Assembly: GCA_947304115.1 (NCBI GenBank)
Contig: CAMZAE010000015.1
Location: forward strand, 1 to 44,454
Length of the DNA: 44,454 nucleotides
Source of the DNA: an uncultured Prevotellaceae bacterium
GTDB taxonomy: Bacteria > Bacteroidota > Bacteroidia > Bacteroidales > Bacteroidaceae
Reading direction: 5' to 3'
The position numbers were made by a program, and so were the translations under genes. A model generated the notes under the pieces. The model made no database searches, had not been told where the DNA came from, and saw only the letters and a program-made list of their open reading frames with translations. Below are positions 17,166 to 25,516 of this stretch, piece by piece. The stretch's first letter is position 1. Every line of letters begins with the position of its first letter.

Positions 17166-17939
17166 ATGAAAATAGACACCCGCATCGACGAATTGCTGGC
17201 CAATCTGCAGCCTATAACGCTGGAGGACATGAAGGAGATTCGCCTGATGAACCGTACCGACACCAAGTTCGTCACAAACAAGGAAAACCTTGCACGGCTA
17301 TTGGGACTGGCACAAGGCAAATATTTCGCCCAATTCCACAATGACGCCATGATAGCCAACTACATGACGACCTACTGGGACACCGACACCCATAAGTTCT
17401 ACATGGAGCACCACAACGGGCACGCACCGAGGCAGAAGGTGCGCGTCAGGACATACATGGACAGCAACGACACCTTTCTGGAGGTCAAGACCAAGAATAA
17501 CCACGGACGGACGAAGAAGAAGCGTGTCGCTGTGCCCAGCCAACAGATAACCGGCGAGAACGGCAACGAGGAGTTCCTCAGGGAGAAAGTGCACCTGGGG
17601 TTGGCAGACATCCATCCCACGGTGCGCAACCAATTCCACCGCATCACGCTCGTTAACTACGGCAAGACGGAACGCCTGACCATCGACTACGACGTGCAGT
17701 TCCACAACTTCGAGACAGGACGGGATGCCAACGTCGGTCCGGCAGTCATCATCGAGCTAAAGCGCGACGGCAACGTCTTCAGCCCCGTCCTCGACATCCT
17801 GCGAGAGTTGCGCATCAAGCCCAGCGGCTTCAGCAAATACTGCATCGGTTCCGTTATGACAAACAAGGAACTCAAGCAAAACCTTTTCAGGGAAAAGCTG
17901 ATCAACATCAGCAAGCTGGCACACACAAGGCTATACTGA
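17166..17939 (+). CDS. VTC-domain polyphosphate polymerase-like protein
   Basis: The 257-residue protein resembles the catalytic VTC domain of eukaryotic polyphosphate polymerase, a triphosphate-tunnel fold that binds chains of phosphate with rows of Lys/Arg. Visible elements are DTKFVTNKENL, TTYWDTDTHKFYMEHHNG, QKVRVRTY, FLEVKTKNNHGRTKKKR and AVIIELKRDG, which supply alternating charged residues on beta strands as the fold requires. There is no signal peptide or membrane segment, so it should be cytosolic. It is first in the operon and 25 bases from the DUF4956 gene; this pairing recurs in many bacteria. Polyphosphate synthesis is inferred from the fold and not shown for this bacterial family. 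Confidence 0.82.
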   Translation: MKIDTRIDELLANLQPITLEDMKEIRLMNRTDTKFVTNKENLARLLGLAQGKYFAQFHNDAMIANYMTTYWDTDTHKFYMEHHNGHAPRQKVRVRTYMDSNDTFLEVKTKNNHGRTKKKRVAVPSQQITGENGNEEFLREKVHLGLADIHPTVRNQFHRITLVNYGKTERLTIDYDVQFHNFETGRDANVGPAVIIELKRDGNVFSPVLDILRELRIKPSGFSKYCIGSVMTNKELKQNLFREKLINISKLAHTRLY

Positions 17940-17964
17940 CCTAAAAATATATAAAGCAGACAAT

Positions 17965-18678
17965 ATGGGAACACTTAACGACATTAACTATCAGTTGGGT
18001 AACTTAATAGGCCTGACACTCTTCGACGCCCAACATTTCATTTCGCTGGTGATGCGCTTCGTCATCAATCTGGCGGTGGTGACAATCATCGCACGCCGGT
18101 TCTATTATCCTCGCAGCCGCCGTCGTGACTACATGTTCATCTTTATCCTCATGTCTTGCAGCATCTTCCTGTTGGTAAGCCTGATGGAAGGTGACGGCAT
18201 GAACCTCGGAGCAGCGATGGGACTCTTTGCCATCTTCGGCATCATGCGCTTTCGTACAGAAGCCGTGCCCATCCGCGAGATGACGTACCTCTTCATGCTC
18301 ATCGCCGTAAGCGTCGTCAATGCACTTAGCCGTGCCGAGTATCACCCCAAGGCCGACTATTGGGACGGTTTCGGACTGGTGACGATTGTCTTCGTCAACA
18401 TTATCTTCGTCGGCATGGCGTGGATATTCGAAAGCAGCAGGCTGGTCAGCTCCAGTTGCAGCAAGTACATCAAGTACGACAATGTCGCCCTCATCGCACC
18501 AGACAAGCGCAAGGAACTGATAGCAGACCTTGAGAAGCGCACCGGCTTGAAGATACAGCGCGTGGAGGTAGGACTTGTTGACTTCCTCAAAGACGCCTGC
18601 CTCATCCGCATCTACTACGATGAGCTTGCCGACCGTGGCAGTAGCATAGAAGAAATGACAAAAATGCCTCGTATCTGA
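17965..18678 (+). CDS. DUF4956 integral membrane protein
   Basis: The 237-residue protein has about five membrane segments (residues near 25-43, 55-74, 80-95, 104-122 and 135-155) and a soluble C-terminal domain of some 80 residues (LEKRTGLKIQRVEVGLVDFLKDACLIRIYY). The central GAAMGLFAIFGIMRFRTEAVPIREMTYLF block is the hallmark of DUF4956. The function is unknown. It sits between the VTC-type protein and the outer-membrane barrel with a 1-base gap to the latter, so the stoichiometry is probably controlled together. A plausible role is an inner-membrane partner or conduit for the VTC-type enzyme. Confidence 0.82.
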   Translation: MGTLNDINYQLGNLIGLTLFDAQHFISLVMRFVINLAVVTIIARRFYYPRSRRRDYMFIFILMSCSIFLLVSLMEGDGMNLGAAMGLFAIFGIMRFRTEAVPIREMTYLFMLIAVSVVNALSRAEYHPKADYWDGFGLVTIVFVNIIFVGMAWIFESSRLVSSSCSKYIKYDNVALIAPDKRKELIADLEKRTGLKIQRVEVGLVDFLKDACLIRIYYDELADRGSSIEEMTKMPRI

Positions 18679-18679
18679 C

Positions 18680-19678
18680 ATGTCATTGCGCCAATCCATA
18701 CTAACACTTCTTCTCCTCGCCACCGGCTCCTTGCTCCCCGTCTCATCACAAGAATGTAGCGACGAGGTGGGCACATGGGACGAGATTGGCATAGAGAAGG
18801 CCCTTACCAAGAATTGGGGTGTAGGGCTGGACCTGGAGTATCGTGCACAAGACAAAGCACGCTTCTCCGCAGGCCTCAGCACAAGCTACAAACTGAACAA
18901 ATACCTCAAGCTGGGCATCGGCTACAACTTCCTCTATTCCCTAAAACCAGAGAAGTACAAAGAGAAGACAGAAGGCGAAGTGGGATCCGACGAATGGTCT
19001 ATTGGCTATAACTACACCCCGAAATACTGGTACCCACGCCATCGCTTCAGTGTAGAAGCGACAGGCAGCATCAAACTGTGGAAATGGCTCAAGATATCCC
19101 TTCGCGAGCGCTATCAGTTGACATACTGCAAAGCAAGAACTGTTGAAAAGCTCAAATATCGAGAAAACCATTTGACACATTACGACTACACGTCGAGCCT
19201 CAAATATGACGAAGACGGCTTCCCCGTGTTTGCCCTCGACGAAGACGGGAACTTAATGTTCGATGAAAATGGGAACTTAATGTTTGTATATGACACGGAG
19301 GTGAGCACATGGGAAGAAACGACCACGACCAATGTGCCAGAGACCAAATACTATCCTGCCTCCACCGACCAGGTGTTGCGCTCCCGCCTGAAGCTGGAAT
19401 ATGACAAGAAGCGTTGCCCCTTCTCGCCCTTCATCTCGGCAGAATTCCACAACAGCGTCAGCAGAGGCGACCACATGCTCCTGCAGAAAATACGCACCGC
19501 CGCAGGACTCACATACAAGTTCCGCAAGCACAACGAAATTTCATTGGCCTACATACTTACCTTCAATATGTACGACATAGAAGAAAATGAAACCGAAGGA
19601 GCCGGTATTACGCGAGAAGTCGTACGCCTGCACGACAGAATGCACGCCATCAACATTGGATATAAATACAGTTTTTAG
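18680..19678 (+). CDS. DUF2490-like outer-membrane beta-barrel protein
   Basis: 332 residues with an N-terminal signal peptide (ILTLLLLATGSLLPVSSQ). The rest alternates short amphipathic strands and charged turns (WGVGLDLEYRAQ, FSAGLSTSYKLN, YLKLGIGYNFLYSL) and ends NIGYKYSF with a C-terminal aromatic, typical of outer-membrane barrels; the overall look fits DUF2490. A tandem 8-residue duplication DEDGNLMF/DENGNLMF occurs near residue 185-200 in a probable surface loop. It is the outer-membrane member of the operon. The family assignment is moderately sure and the function is unknown. Confidence 0.7.
   Translation: MSLRQSILTLLLLATGSLLPVSSQECSDEVGTWDEIGIEKALTKNWGVGLDLEYRAQDKARFSAGLSTSYKLNKYLKLGIGYNFLYSLKPEKYKEKTEGEVGSDEWSIGYNYTPKYWYPRHRFSVEATGSIKLWKWLKISLRERYQLTYCKARTVEKLKYRENHLTHYDYTSSLKYDEDGFPVFALDEDGNLMFDENGNLMFVYDTEVSTWEETTTTNVPETKYYPASTDQVLRSRLKLEYDKKRCPFSPFISAEFHNSVSRGDHMLLQKIRTAAGLTYKFRKHNEISLAYILTFNMYDIEENETEGAGITREVVRLHDRMHAINIGYKYSF
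19236..19284. repeat. 24-base in-frame tandem duplication in the barrel gene
   Basis: Two copies of GA(A/T)GA(C/A)GGGAACTTAATGTT-like sequence encode DEDGNLMF and DENGNLMF. They differ at a few bases, so the duplication is not very recent. Confidence 0.7.
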
Positions 19679-19709
19679 ACAATTCAACATGTTATAATTC
19701 AAATACCAT

Positions 19710-20165
19710 ATGAAGACAAAGCATATTATAGCAGCCTTGCTGCTCATGGTCTGCACCAACCTTATGGCAGACGATTACAAATACCTCACCATAAGCTATA
19801 ATGACTCGGAAGACGACATCTCCCTGCCTGTTGTACAGAAAATATCCTTCGAGAACAATTATGTCGTGGTGACAACAGCCAATGGCAAATACTCCTATCC
19901 CATTTCCATAATGGATAAGATAAGCTTCAATACCAGAGATATAGACACCGCTATTGAGGGGCTGCCCGAACAGGCAGAAGACCTTACATACAAAAGCGGC
20001 AAGCTTGCCGTTAAGGGCGACGGCCTGCTGCGCATCTATAACACAAGCGGCACACTGCTCAACATTGCCAATGTCAAGGAAGGTGCCAACGTGAACCTCA
20101 ACAACCTTCCTGCCGGCGTTTACATTGTTCGCATGAATGACAAGACCATAAAGGTTAGGAAATAA
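19710..20165 (+). CDS. Small secreted protein with T9SS-type C-terminal sorting domain
   Basis: 151 residues: a signal peptide (residues 1-20, ending TNLMA), a short beta-rich body and a C-terminal domain LLRIYNTSGTLLNI...LPAGVYIVRMNDKTIKV. That tail matches the type IX secretion sorting domain, which has the shape Y-x-x-x-G, then L-x-x-GxYxV, then K-x-x-K. The body repeats a motif (VQKISFENN, MDKISFNT), so it may be a small sandwich domain followed directly by the sorting signal. It would be moved to the cell surface or released. It lies between the barrel protein and the beta-helix protein, 6 bases before the latter. Confidence 0.72.
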   Translation: MKTKHIIAALLLMVCTNLMADDYKYLTISYNDSEDDISLPVVQKISFENNYVVVTTANGKYSYPISIMDKISFNTRDIDTAIEGLPEQAEDLTYKSGKLAVKGDGLLRIYNTSGTLLNIANVKEGANVNLNNLPAGVYIVRMNDKTIKVRK

Positions 20166-20171
20166 CACACC

Positions 20172-21383
20172 ATGAAAAAGCTATATCTCACAGGCTTGCT
20201 CTTATGCTGTGCTGCCATGATGGTGCAGGCACAGGAACAGATTCGCGTATGGAAGCAAGGCGACAGCAAACGCTTCACGACATCGGAACTGTTGTTTTCC
20301 GAAGGAGCTACGTCTTTTACCGTTGCCGACTCGACATACGAATGTGCCCAGATAGACAGCATCACCGTCGTACACACCATCACCGTCACATACAACGAAG
20401 ACACTGCTATTGTTGACCTCGGACATGCGCGAGGCGTCACAGCATCAACCGACGGTGCACATGTATCCATTGTCAGCACCAACACAAAGAATGAGCTGGA
20501 GTTCGTCCTGCAAGGCCAGAGCACACAGGGTTCGCTGACCTACGACGGTCCGCTCAAGTGCAAGTTCTACCTGAACGGCCTCAACCTGACGAGCAATCGT
20601 GGCGCAGCCATTGACATCCAATGCGGCAAGCGCGTTGACCTCATTCTCAACGAGGGCACAGAGAATGTCCTTGCCGATGCTACAGGAGGGGAACAGAAGG
20701 CCGCCCTCTACTGCAAGGGACACCTTGAGGTATCGGGCAGCGGCAACCTCACTGTAACAGGCAACACAAAGCACGGCATCGCCACTAAAGAATACATGCA
20801 ATTGAAGAAAAGCACAGGCAAAATCACCGTCAACAAGGCGGTGTCCGATGCCATGCACGTCGGCCAGTACTTCCTAATGAACGGCGGCACGGTCATAATC
20901 AGCGGACAAGGTGCCGACGGAATACAGGTAGAGATAAAGACGCTCGAAGATGGACAAACGCCCGACCCCTCCAAGGAGAACAACGGACAGATGTTTATCC
21001 GTGGTGGCAAGCTCAACATCACTGCCAGCGCCATCTGCGCGAAAGGCATCAAAGCCCCGAAAGACATGACTGTCAGCGGAGGCATCTTCACCATCAATGC
21101 CACCGGCAATGGCAGCAGAGGCATTCAGGTTGCAGGCAACATGCTTATCAATCAGAACGACAATCCTACCGTCATAACAATTACAGCATCTGGTGCCATC
21201 TATGAAGATGAAGAGACAGAAGAAGATTCACGCTGCATGGGCATCAAGGTAAAAGGCAATCTGACCATCAACGCAGGCACCGTTATAATAACAAACAAGG
21301 GAGCAGGCTCTTATGGCATTAAAGTTGACGGCACATATACAAAATCTGCTAATGCCAATGTTAGTGCTAAAATCAAGAATTAG
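20172..21383 (+). CDS. Cthe_2159-type carbohydrate-binding/beta-helix surface protein
   Basis: 403 residues with a signal peptide ending AAMMVQA (residue 20). From about residue 130 the sequence is a run of short strands with regular turns: CKFYLNGLNLTSNRGAAIDIQCGK, LILNEGTENVLAD, AALYCKGHLEVSGSGNLTVTGNTKHGIAT, GTVIISGQGADGIQV, GGKLNITASAICAKGIKAPKD. This is the pattern of the Cthe_2159 (DUF4353) parallel beta-helix family, described as cellulose or acidic-sugar binding with Ca-binding turns. The N-terminal 80 residues share the QIDSITV style seen in the neighbouring small protein. It closes the operon before a strong terminator. A genome-neighbour link of this family with VTC-domain and DUF4956 proteins is known to me from other bacteria. 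Confidence 0.75.
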   Translation: MKKLYLTGLLLCCAAMMVQAQEQIRVWKQGDSKRFTTSELLFSEGATSFTVADSTYECAQIDSITVVHTITVTYNEDTAIVDLGHARGVTASTDGAHVSIVSTNTKNELEFVLQGQSTQGSLTYDGPLKCKFYLNGLNLTSNRGAAIDIQCGKRVDLILNEGTENVLADATGGEQKAALYCKGHLEVSGSGNLTVTGNTKHGIATKEYMQLKKSTGKITVNKAVSDAMHVGQYFLMNGGTVIISGQGADGIQVEIKTLEDGQTPDPSKENNGQMFIRGGKLNITASAICAKGIKAPKDMTVSGGIFTINATGNGSRGIQVAGNMLINQNDNPTVITITASGAIYEDEETEEDSRCMGIKVKGNLTINAGTVIITNKGAGSYGIKVDGTYTKSANANVSAKIKN

Positions 21384-21402
21384 TGAACATAACTTCAATT
21401 CC

Positions 21403-21458
21403 AAAGAAACAGCCTCGCCACAGGAAGGACATTCCGATGGCGAGGCTGTTTCTTTAGA
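21403..21458. terminator. Bidirectional terminator between the envelope operon and rfbA
   Basis: An 18-bp inverted repeat (21403-21420, containing AACAGCCTCGCCA, and 21438-21455) with a 17-base loop. The right arm ends TTTCTTT on the + strand, and the left arm supplies the same for the - strand. The two operons converge here. Confidence 0.88.
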
Positions 21459-21467
21459 TTTGTTTCC

Positions 21468-22376
21468 TTAGATTTCTTCTCCAGAAATACCGTAACGCTT
21501 CACGTCGTCAATGACTTTGAGCAGGTACTGCCCGTACTGGTTCTTGAGCATCGGCTGTGCCAACTGGCGCATACGTTCCTCGTCAATCCAGCCTTTGCGA
21601 TAGGCGATGCCCTCCAGACAACCCACTTTGAGGCCTTGACGTTTCTCAAGCACCTCGATGTAGGTGGAAGCTTCGGAAAGCGAATCGAAGGTGCCTGTGT
21701 CGAGCCATGCAAAGCCGCGTCCAAGCGTCTGCACTTTCAGCTCGCCATCAGCGAGGAAGCATTGATTGACTGTTGTTATCTCATACTCGCCGCGTGCGCT
21801 GGGCTTGATGTTCCTTGCCACATCAACCACCTTGTTAGGATAGAAATAGAGGCCGACAACGGCATAGTTGCTCTTTGGATTGGCCGGTTTCTCCTCGATG
21901 GAGAGGCAGTTGCCCTGCTTGTCGAACTCTGCCACACCGTAGCGTTCTGGATCATTCACCCAATAGCCAAAGACTGTCGCTTTCTTATCTTCCTCTGCCG
22001 TGCGAACCGCCTCTTTCAGCATCGCACTGAAGCCGTTGCCCTGGAAGATGTTGTCGCCCAGCACAAGGCAGGCACAATCATCGCCGATAAAGTCAGCACC
22101 AATAGTAAAAGCCTGTGCCAAGCCGTCGGGCGAAGGCTGCTCGGCATACGTGAAACGCACGCCATAGTCGCTGCCGTCGCCAAGCAGACGCTTGAAGCCT
22201 GGCAGGTCGAAGGGCGTGGAGATGATGAGGATGTCACGAATACCCGCCTGCATAAGCACGCTGATAGGATAGTAAATCATTGGTTTGTCGTAGATAGGCA
22301 TGAGCTGTTTGCTGATACCTTTCGTGATGGGATAGAGACGGGTTCCTGAACCGCCTGCCAAAACAATTCCTTTCAT
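21468..22376 (-). CDS. rfbA: Glucose-1-phosphate thymidylyltransferase
   Basis: Makes dTDP-glucose, the first step to dTDP-rhamnose and related sugars for surface polysaccharide. The 302-residue protein starts with the nucleotide loop GGSGTRLYP (residues 8-16) and has YDKPMIYYP, the metal-binding [36 protein letters not shown] and [10 protein letters not shown]. The length fits RmlA. The partner genes rfbB, rfbC and rfbD are not in the window. It is the last gene of a - strand run that starts at xth, and its start lies 21 bases after the porin stop. Confidence 0.95.
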   Translation of the reverse strand: MKGIVLAGGSGTRLYPITKGISKQLMPIYDKPMIYYPISVLMQAGIRDILIISTPFDLPGFKRLLGDGSDYGVRFTYAEQPSPDGLAQAFTIGADFIGDDCACLVLGDNIFQGNGFSAMLKEAVRTAEEDKKATVFGYWVNDPERYGVAEFDKQGNCLSIEEKPANPKSNYAVVGLYFYPNKVVDVARNIKPSARGEYEITTVNQCFLADGELKVQTLGRGFAWLDTGTFDSLSEASTYIEVLEKRQGLKVGCLEGIAYRKGWIDEERMRQLAQPMLKNQYGQYLLKVIDDVKRYGISGEEI

Positions 22377-22397
22377 ATTTATTATTATATAATGTAT

Positions 22398-23786
22398 TTA
22401 TAAAGTTTTCCTGTTGCGATGGCTTGTAGAGAATATCGTGGGATTAAGATTGAAGCTCACCCAGCCAAAGTGTTGCAAACCGCTGGTGTCTGTACCCTTG
22501 ATTAGTTGCATCGTCTCTGTGCCGCACATCATACTGTAGCCCGCCTGAATGGAAACATTCTTCCAAGGACGGGCATTGACCTGTAAATCCAATTCGGTGC
22601 CAAGGTTTTGCGAGAAGCGATGATTACCTCCATTGAGCGGCCACCAATGTTCCACTTCCTCTGCGGTCAAGAGTTTGGCAGGATAAAGAATATGGTTGTT
22701 AGGATCACGATAATCCTTGAGATAGTCCTTAATGGGACTTGTCGTAACAAACCAATGGCAAGACAGACTCATGTCAAGCTTTGAGTTAGCCTTGAACTGT
22801 GCACAAGCATTGAGGTCATTAAGGCCGTAACGAGGAATGGAGCCATAGCCGAAACAGTCCATCGTACCAAAGAACTCATGGTATGAACCATAGAGAGTAT
22901 TAAATGTTTGGGTACTTCCACCTGCCCATTTACTGCCGCTGAGATAGTCGTCGCCTATCATGGCCTTCCACTTCGAAGAGAACTGCCAGCCGATGTTGCC
23001 GCTCAACAGGAATGCACTCACATCTGTGCCTGTTCGGTCACGCCCTAACTGGTAATAGAAAGATGCGTTGGCAGAGAGTCTTTTCTTTTCGAATGAGGCA
23101 TAAGTGCCAAACGTCTGCATGTAGTTGACGCCATTGCCACTTGCATCGCTGACACCCTGATTCAGGAAAAGCGCGCTGATTTGGAAGGGAGCTTCGTCCC
23201 TGCCGAAGTGATACCAAAGCGCTTGCATGTTCTTATAGGGTTTCAAGCCAGAAGAACTGCTGCTCGGGCTTACCATTTCGTCCCAGGCATCCATGGTCTG
23301 ATTGAAACTGACGATGGCGTGAACCTTGTGCTGCGTGTTCTCCCAGCCAAGGCGAAGCGCATCGTGTGCACGTCCCGATGCTGCCCAATCATGCGCGCCA
23401 AGCAGGCGCTCGTCGTCATAGGAAAGCTCCTGACGGCCAGCCTGTGCAAAGAAGCCTTTCCCAAACATTATTTTAGCCCATGCCTCATGGAGAGCGATGT
23501 TACCCATAGTGCTTTTTTGCCCATTGTCCTGCCAGAGACCTGTATGCTGCGCAGCAACCTTCATGCTGAGATTCTTACGCTCCCAACCGAATGAAAGGCG
23601 CACACGGTCGTTGACAAACAGATTGGAGCCATTGTCACCGGCATTCAGAATGCCGCGATATTCGCCACGTGCACGCACCTGTGCATCAATGGTGAAGTCG
23701 CCATAATCGGGGGCAGACTGTCCTTCTTGTGCCAAGGCAGCCGTTGCAAAGACGACTGCCATTAAAGTTAGAAACTTCCTGTTCAT
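22398..23786 (-). CDS. Alginate-export-family outer-membrane porin
   Basis: 462 residues with signal peptide MNRKFLTLMAVVFATAALA. The mature start has DFTIDAQVRARGEYRG, then NLFVNDRVRLSFGWERKNLSMKVAAQ, KIMFGKGFFAQAGRQELSYDDERLLGAHDWAASGRAHDALRLGWE, the block typical of the alginate export (AlgE-like) barrel family. In Bacteroidales such barrels often neighbour cytochrome c maturation or nitrite-reductase genes, as here with ccsA/resB, so the transported compound need not be alginate. The C-terminal strands end with RNRKTL rather than an aromatic residue. A repeat-filled 55-base gap separates it from ccsA. Confidence 0.75.
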   Translation of the reverse strand: MNRKFLTLMAVVFATAALAQEGQSAPDYGDFTIDAQVRARGEYRGILNAGDNGSNLFVNDRVRLSFGWERKNLSMKVAAQHTGLWQDNGQKSTMGNIALHEAWAKIMFGKGFFAQAGRQELSYDDERLLGAHDWAASGRAHDALRLGWENTQHKVHAIVSFNQTMDAWDEMVSPSSSSSGLKPYKNMQALWYHFGRDEAPFQISALFLNQGVSDASGNGVNYMQTFGTYASFEKKRLSANASFYYQLGRDRTGTDVSAFLLSGNIGWQFSSKWKAMIGDDYLSGSKWAGGSTQTFNTLYGSYHEFFGTMDCFGYGSIPRYGLNDLNACAQFKANSKLDMSLSCHWFVTTSPIKDYLKDYRDPNNHILYPAKLLTAEEVEHWWPLNGGNHRFSQNLGTELDLQVNARPWKNVSIQAGYSMMCGTETMQLIKGTDTSGLQHFGWVSFNLNPTIFSTSHRNRKTL

Positions 23787-23788
23787 AT

Positions 23789-23841
23789 CTTATTTCATTC
23801 TTAATCCCTAATCTTTAATCCTTAATCTCTAATCCCTAATC
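23789..23841. repeat. GGATTAAGGATTAG tandem repeat between ccsA and the porin
   Basis: On the - strand, about seven 6-8 base units of GATTAG/GATTAAG/GATTAAAG fill the gap from the ccsA stop to the porin ATG. The porin's translation-initiation region is thus repeat sequence. Confidence 0.75.
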
Positions 23842-24618
23842 CTACCCACCATATGTATGTACGCTTACCCCTTGTGCCGACGGCAGATAGTTGATGCCCC
23901 ACCAGCACATCTGCAAGCAAAGGAAGCAGACTATCTGCCAGAGCAATGCAGGCCGAAGTGCCAGAGGGCAGCACCTGCGCCAATGGACATAGACGAGATA
24001 GCAAAGCCAGGTGGCCGCTGCCCACGTCTCCTTCGGGTCCCATGACCAGTAGGTGCCCCATGCTTCCTTTGCCCACAATGCGCCGAAGAGCATACCGATT
24101 GTGAGGAAGGAGAGGCCTACGCGCGTCAGGTTGTCAATGGCATTCATTTGGTCTTGTCCACGAAGAAGTTGCCAAAGAGCGAGAAGCATGGCAGTACCTG
24201 TTGTGGCATATGCAAACATATATATGATAACATGTGGTGCGAACCACGGACTTTGCAGGGCCGGCATCAACGCCTTGTCATGTATCTCTGACTTCAGGAT
24301 GTTTATGCAGATGAAGACGGCACTGAGCAGCGTGCTGAACGAAAGTACCCAACGATAGTGCCAGCGGCTGTAGGTAAGCAGACCGACGAGAGGCAGGAAG
24401 AAGGAATACCAAAGCCGCGTCTCGCCCATTGTGCGCAGGGGCGGGCGCTCCAGCGAGAGCCACATCAGCGCAATGTAAGTGCCAAAGACCAGCAAACCGC
24501 AAATGGCCAGGGCACAAACCATCCTCTGCCGTTTTCCCAAAAGCGAAAGCACGGCTGCTACCGCCCATAACGCCAACGCAGGCAGAGCAAAAACGCTTAA
24601 CTCACTCCAACTTACCAT
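23842..24618 (-). CDS. ccsA: Cytochrome c biogenesis protein CcsA-like
   Basis: A multi-pass haem-handling protein of system II cytochrome c maturation, 258 residues, about seven to eight membrane segments. The tryptophan-rich haem-binding motif WGTYWSWDPKETWA is present, and conserved histidines occur at SPWFAPHVIIYM and YVHWRR. It overlaps the resB-like gene by 17 bases, as expected for two halves of one synthase complex that attaches haem to CXXCH motifs outside the inner membrane. No protein with CXXCH repeats is encoded in this window. Confidence 0.9.
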   Translation of the reverse strand: MVSWSELSVFALPALALWAVAAVLSLLGKRQRMVCALAICGLLVFGTYIALMWLSLERPPLRTMGETRLWYSFFLPLVGLLTYSRWHYRWVLSFSTLLSAVFICINILKSEIHDKALMPALQSPWFAPHVIIYMFAYATTGTAMLLALWQLLRGQDQMNAIDNLTRVGLSFLTIGMLFGALWAKEAWGTYWSWDPKETWAAATWLCYLVYVHWRRCCPLALRPALLWQIVCFLCLQMCWWGINYLPSAQGVSVHTYGG

Positions 24619-25507
24619 TTATCCTTTTCTCTTTTTCACCTTTCCCTATCAACCCCGTCCCTGCTCCTGCCAGCATCATAAAGATGCCAAGATAGACGTA
24701 TGGCAGCCAAGGATCTCTTACCAGTTCGAAGATGCTTATGTCGCTCATGCTGCCCTTCGCCTCGTCGTAACTGTATTGGTATATCTTCCAGCCCTTCACT
24801 TCCATAGGCTTGTTGACACGGATTGTGTCGCGAACCACGATGCCGCCCTTGGTATAGACCGTCACATCAGACACGAAGCTCAGCTTAGGCTGTTCTTCGA
24901 TTGTGAAGTCGTGCAGTTCTATGGCAATAGGCAGTTCATGCACCTTGTGGCGGGCATCAACGGCACGCCATTCTGTCTTGCCTTCCTGAACCATCATGCG
25001 CAAGCGTTGCATATCGGCATTCCCCAGCGTTCCTGCCACAAGAGCGATGAAGAGGCCCAAATGGTTCAGCAGGAATGGAATGTTGCGCCACAGGAGACGA
25101 AGCCTCGTCATACACACCATTCCAACCAGCAACACGAGCCACAGGTAAGTCAGGACAAAGGGCCAGAAGGAAAGCATGGCTGTGATGCCGAAGATATCAA
25201 CAGGCGTTTGTCCTGAAGGCACTTGGCGTGTGACGCCCATCAGAACTGTCATCATGGCACACGTCACCATAGCAGGGACGCCTGCCTGCAACGTCGCCAT
25301 CCAACGAAAGAGACGGACTTTGCTCCGACACAGGTGCATAACGACAATGCCAAACAACAGGAAGAACAGCACAAGGAGATTGATGGGGCAAGCCATACTG
25401 TCCCATTGGACAGGACCGACAAGAAATTGCAGCACCAAGCCTGCTGCCACCAAAGCGGCACAGACAAGGCTGCCTTCTGTCATTCCCAATGGTTTGCTCC
25501 ACATCAT
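24602..25507 (-). CDS. Cytochrome c biogenesis protein ResB-like
   Basis: 301 residues with membrane segments near residues 14-32, 42-60, 75-93, 108-132, 140-160 and 272-292. Between the last two is a periplasmic domain containing IAIELHDFTIEE, DVTVYTKGG, DTIRVNKPMEVKGWKIYQYSYD, the usual ResB ending domain. It is shorter than Gram-positive ResB, as in other Bacteroidetes. The start could be either of two adjacent ATG codons. It is 9 bases downstream of xth and overlaps ccsA, so translation is probably coupled with ccsA. Confidence 0.85.
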   Translation of the reverse strand: MMWSKPLGMTEGSLVCAALVAAGLVLQFLVGPVQWDSMACPINLLVLFFLLFGIVVMHLCRSKVRLFRWMATLQAGVPAMVTCAMMTVLMGVTRQVPSGQTPVDIFGITAMLSFWPFVLTYLWLVLLVGMVCMTRLRLLWRNIPFLLNHLGLFIALVAGTLGNADMQRLRMMVQEGKTEWRAVDARHKVHELPIAIELHDFTIEEQPKLSFVSDVTVYTKGGIVVRDTIRVNKPMEVKGWKIYQYSYDEAKGSMSDISIFELVRDPWLPYVYLGIFMMLAGAGTGLIGKGEKEKRINGKLE

Positions 25508-25516
25508 ATTACATCA

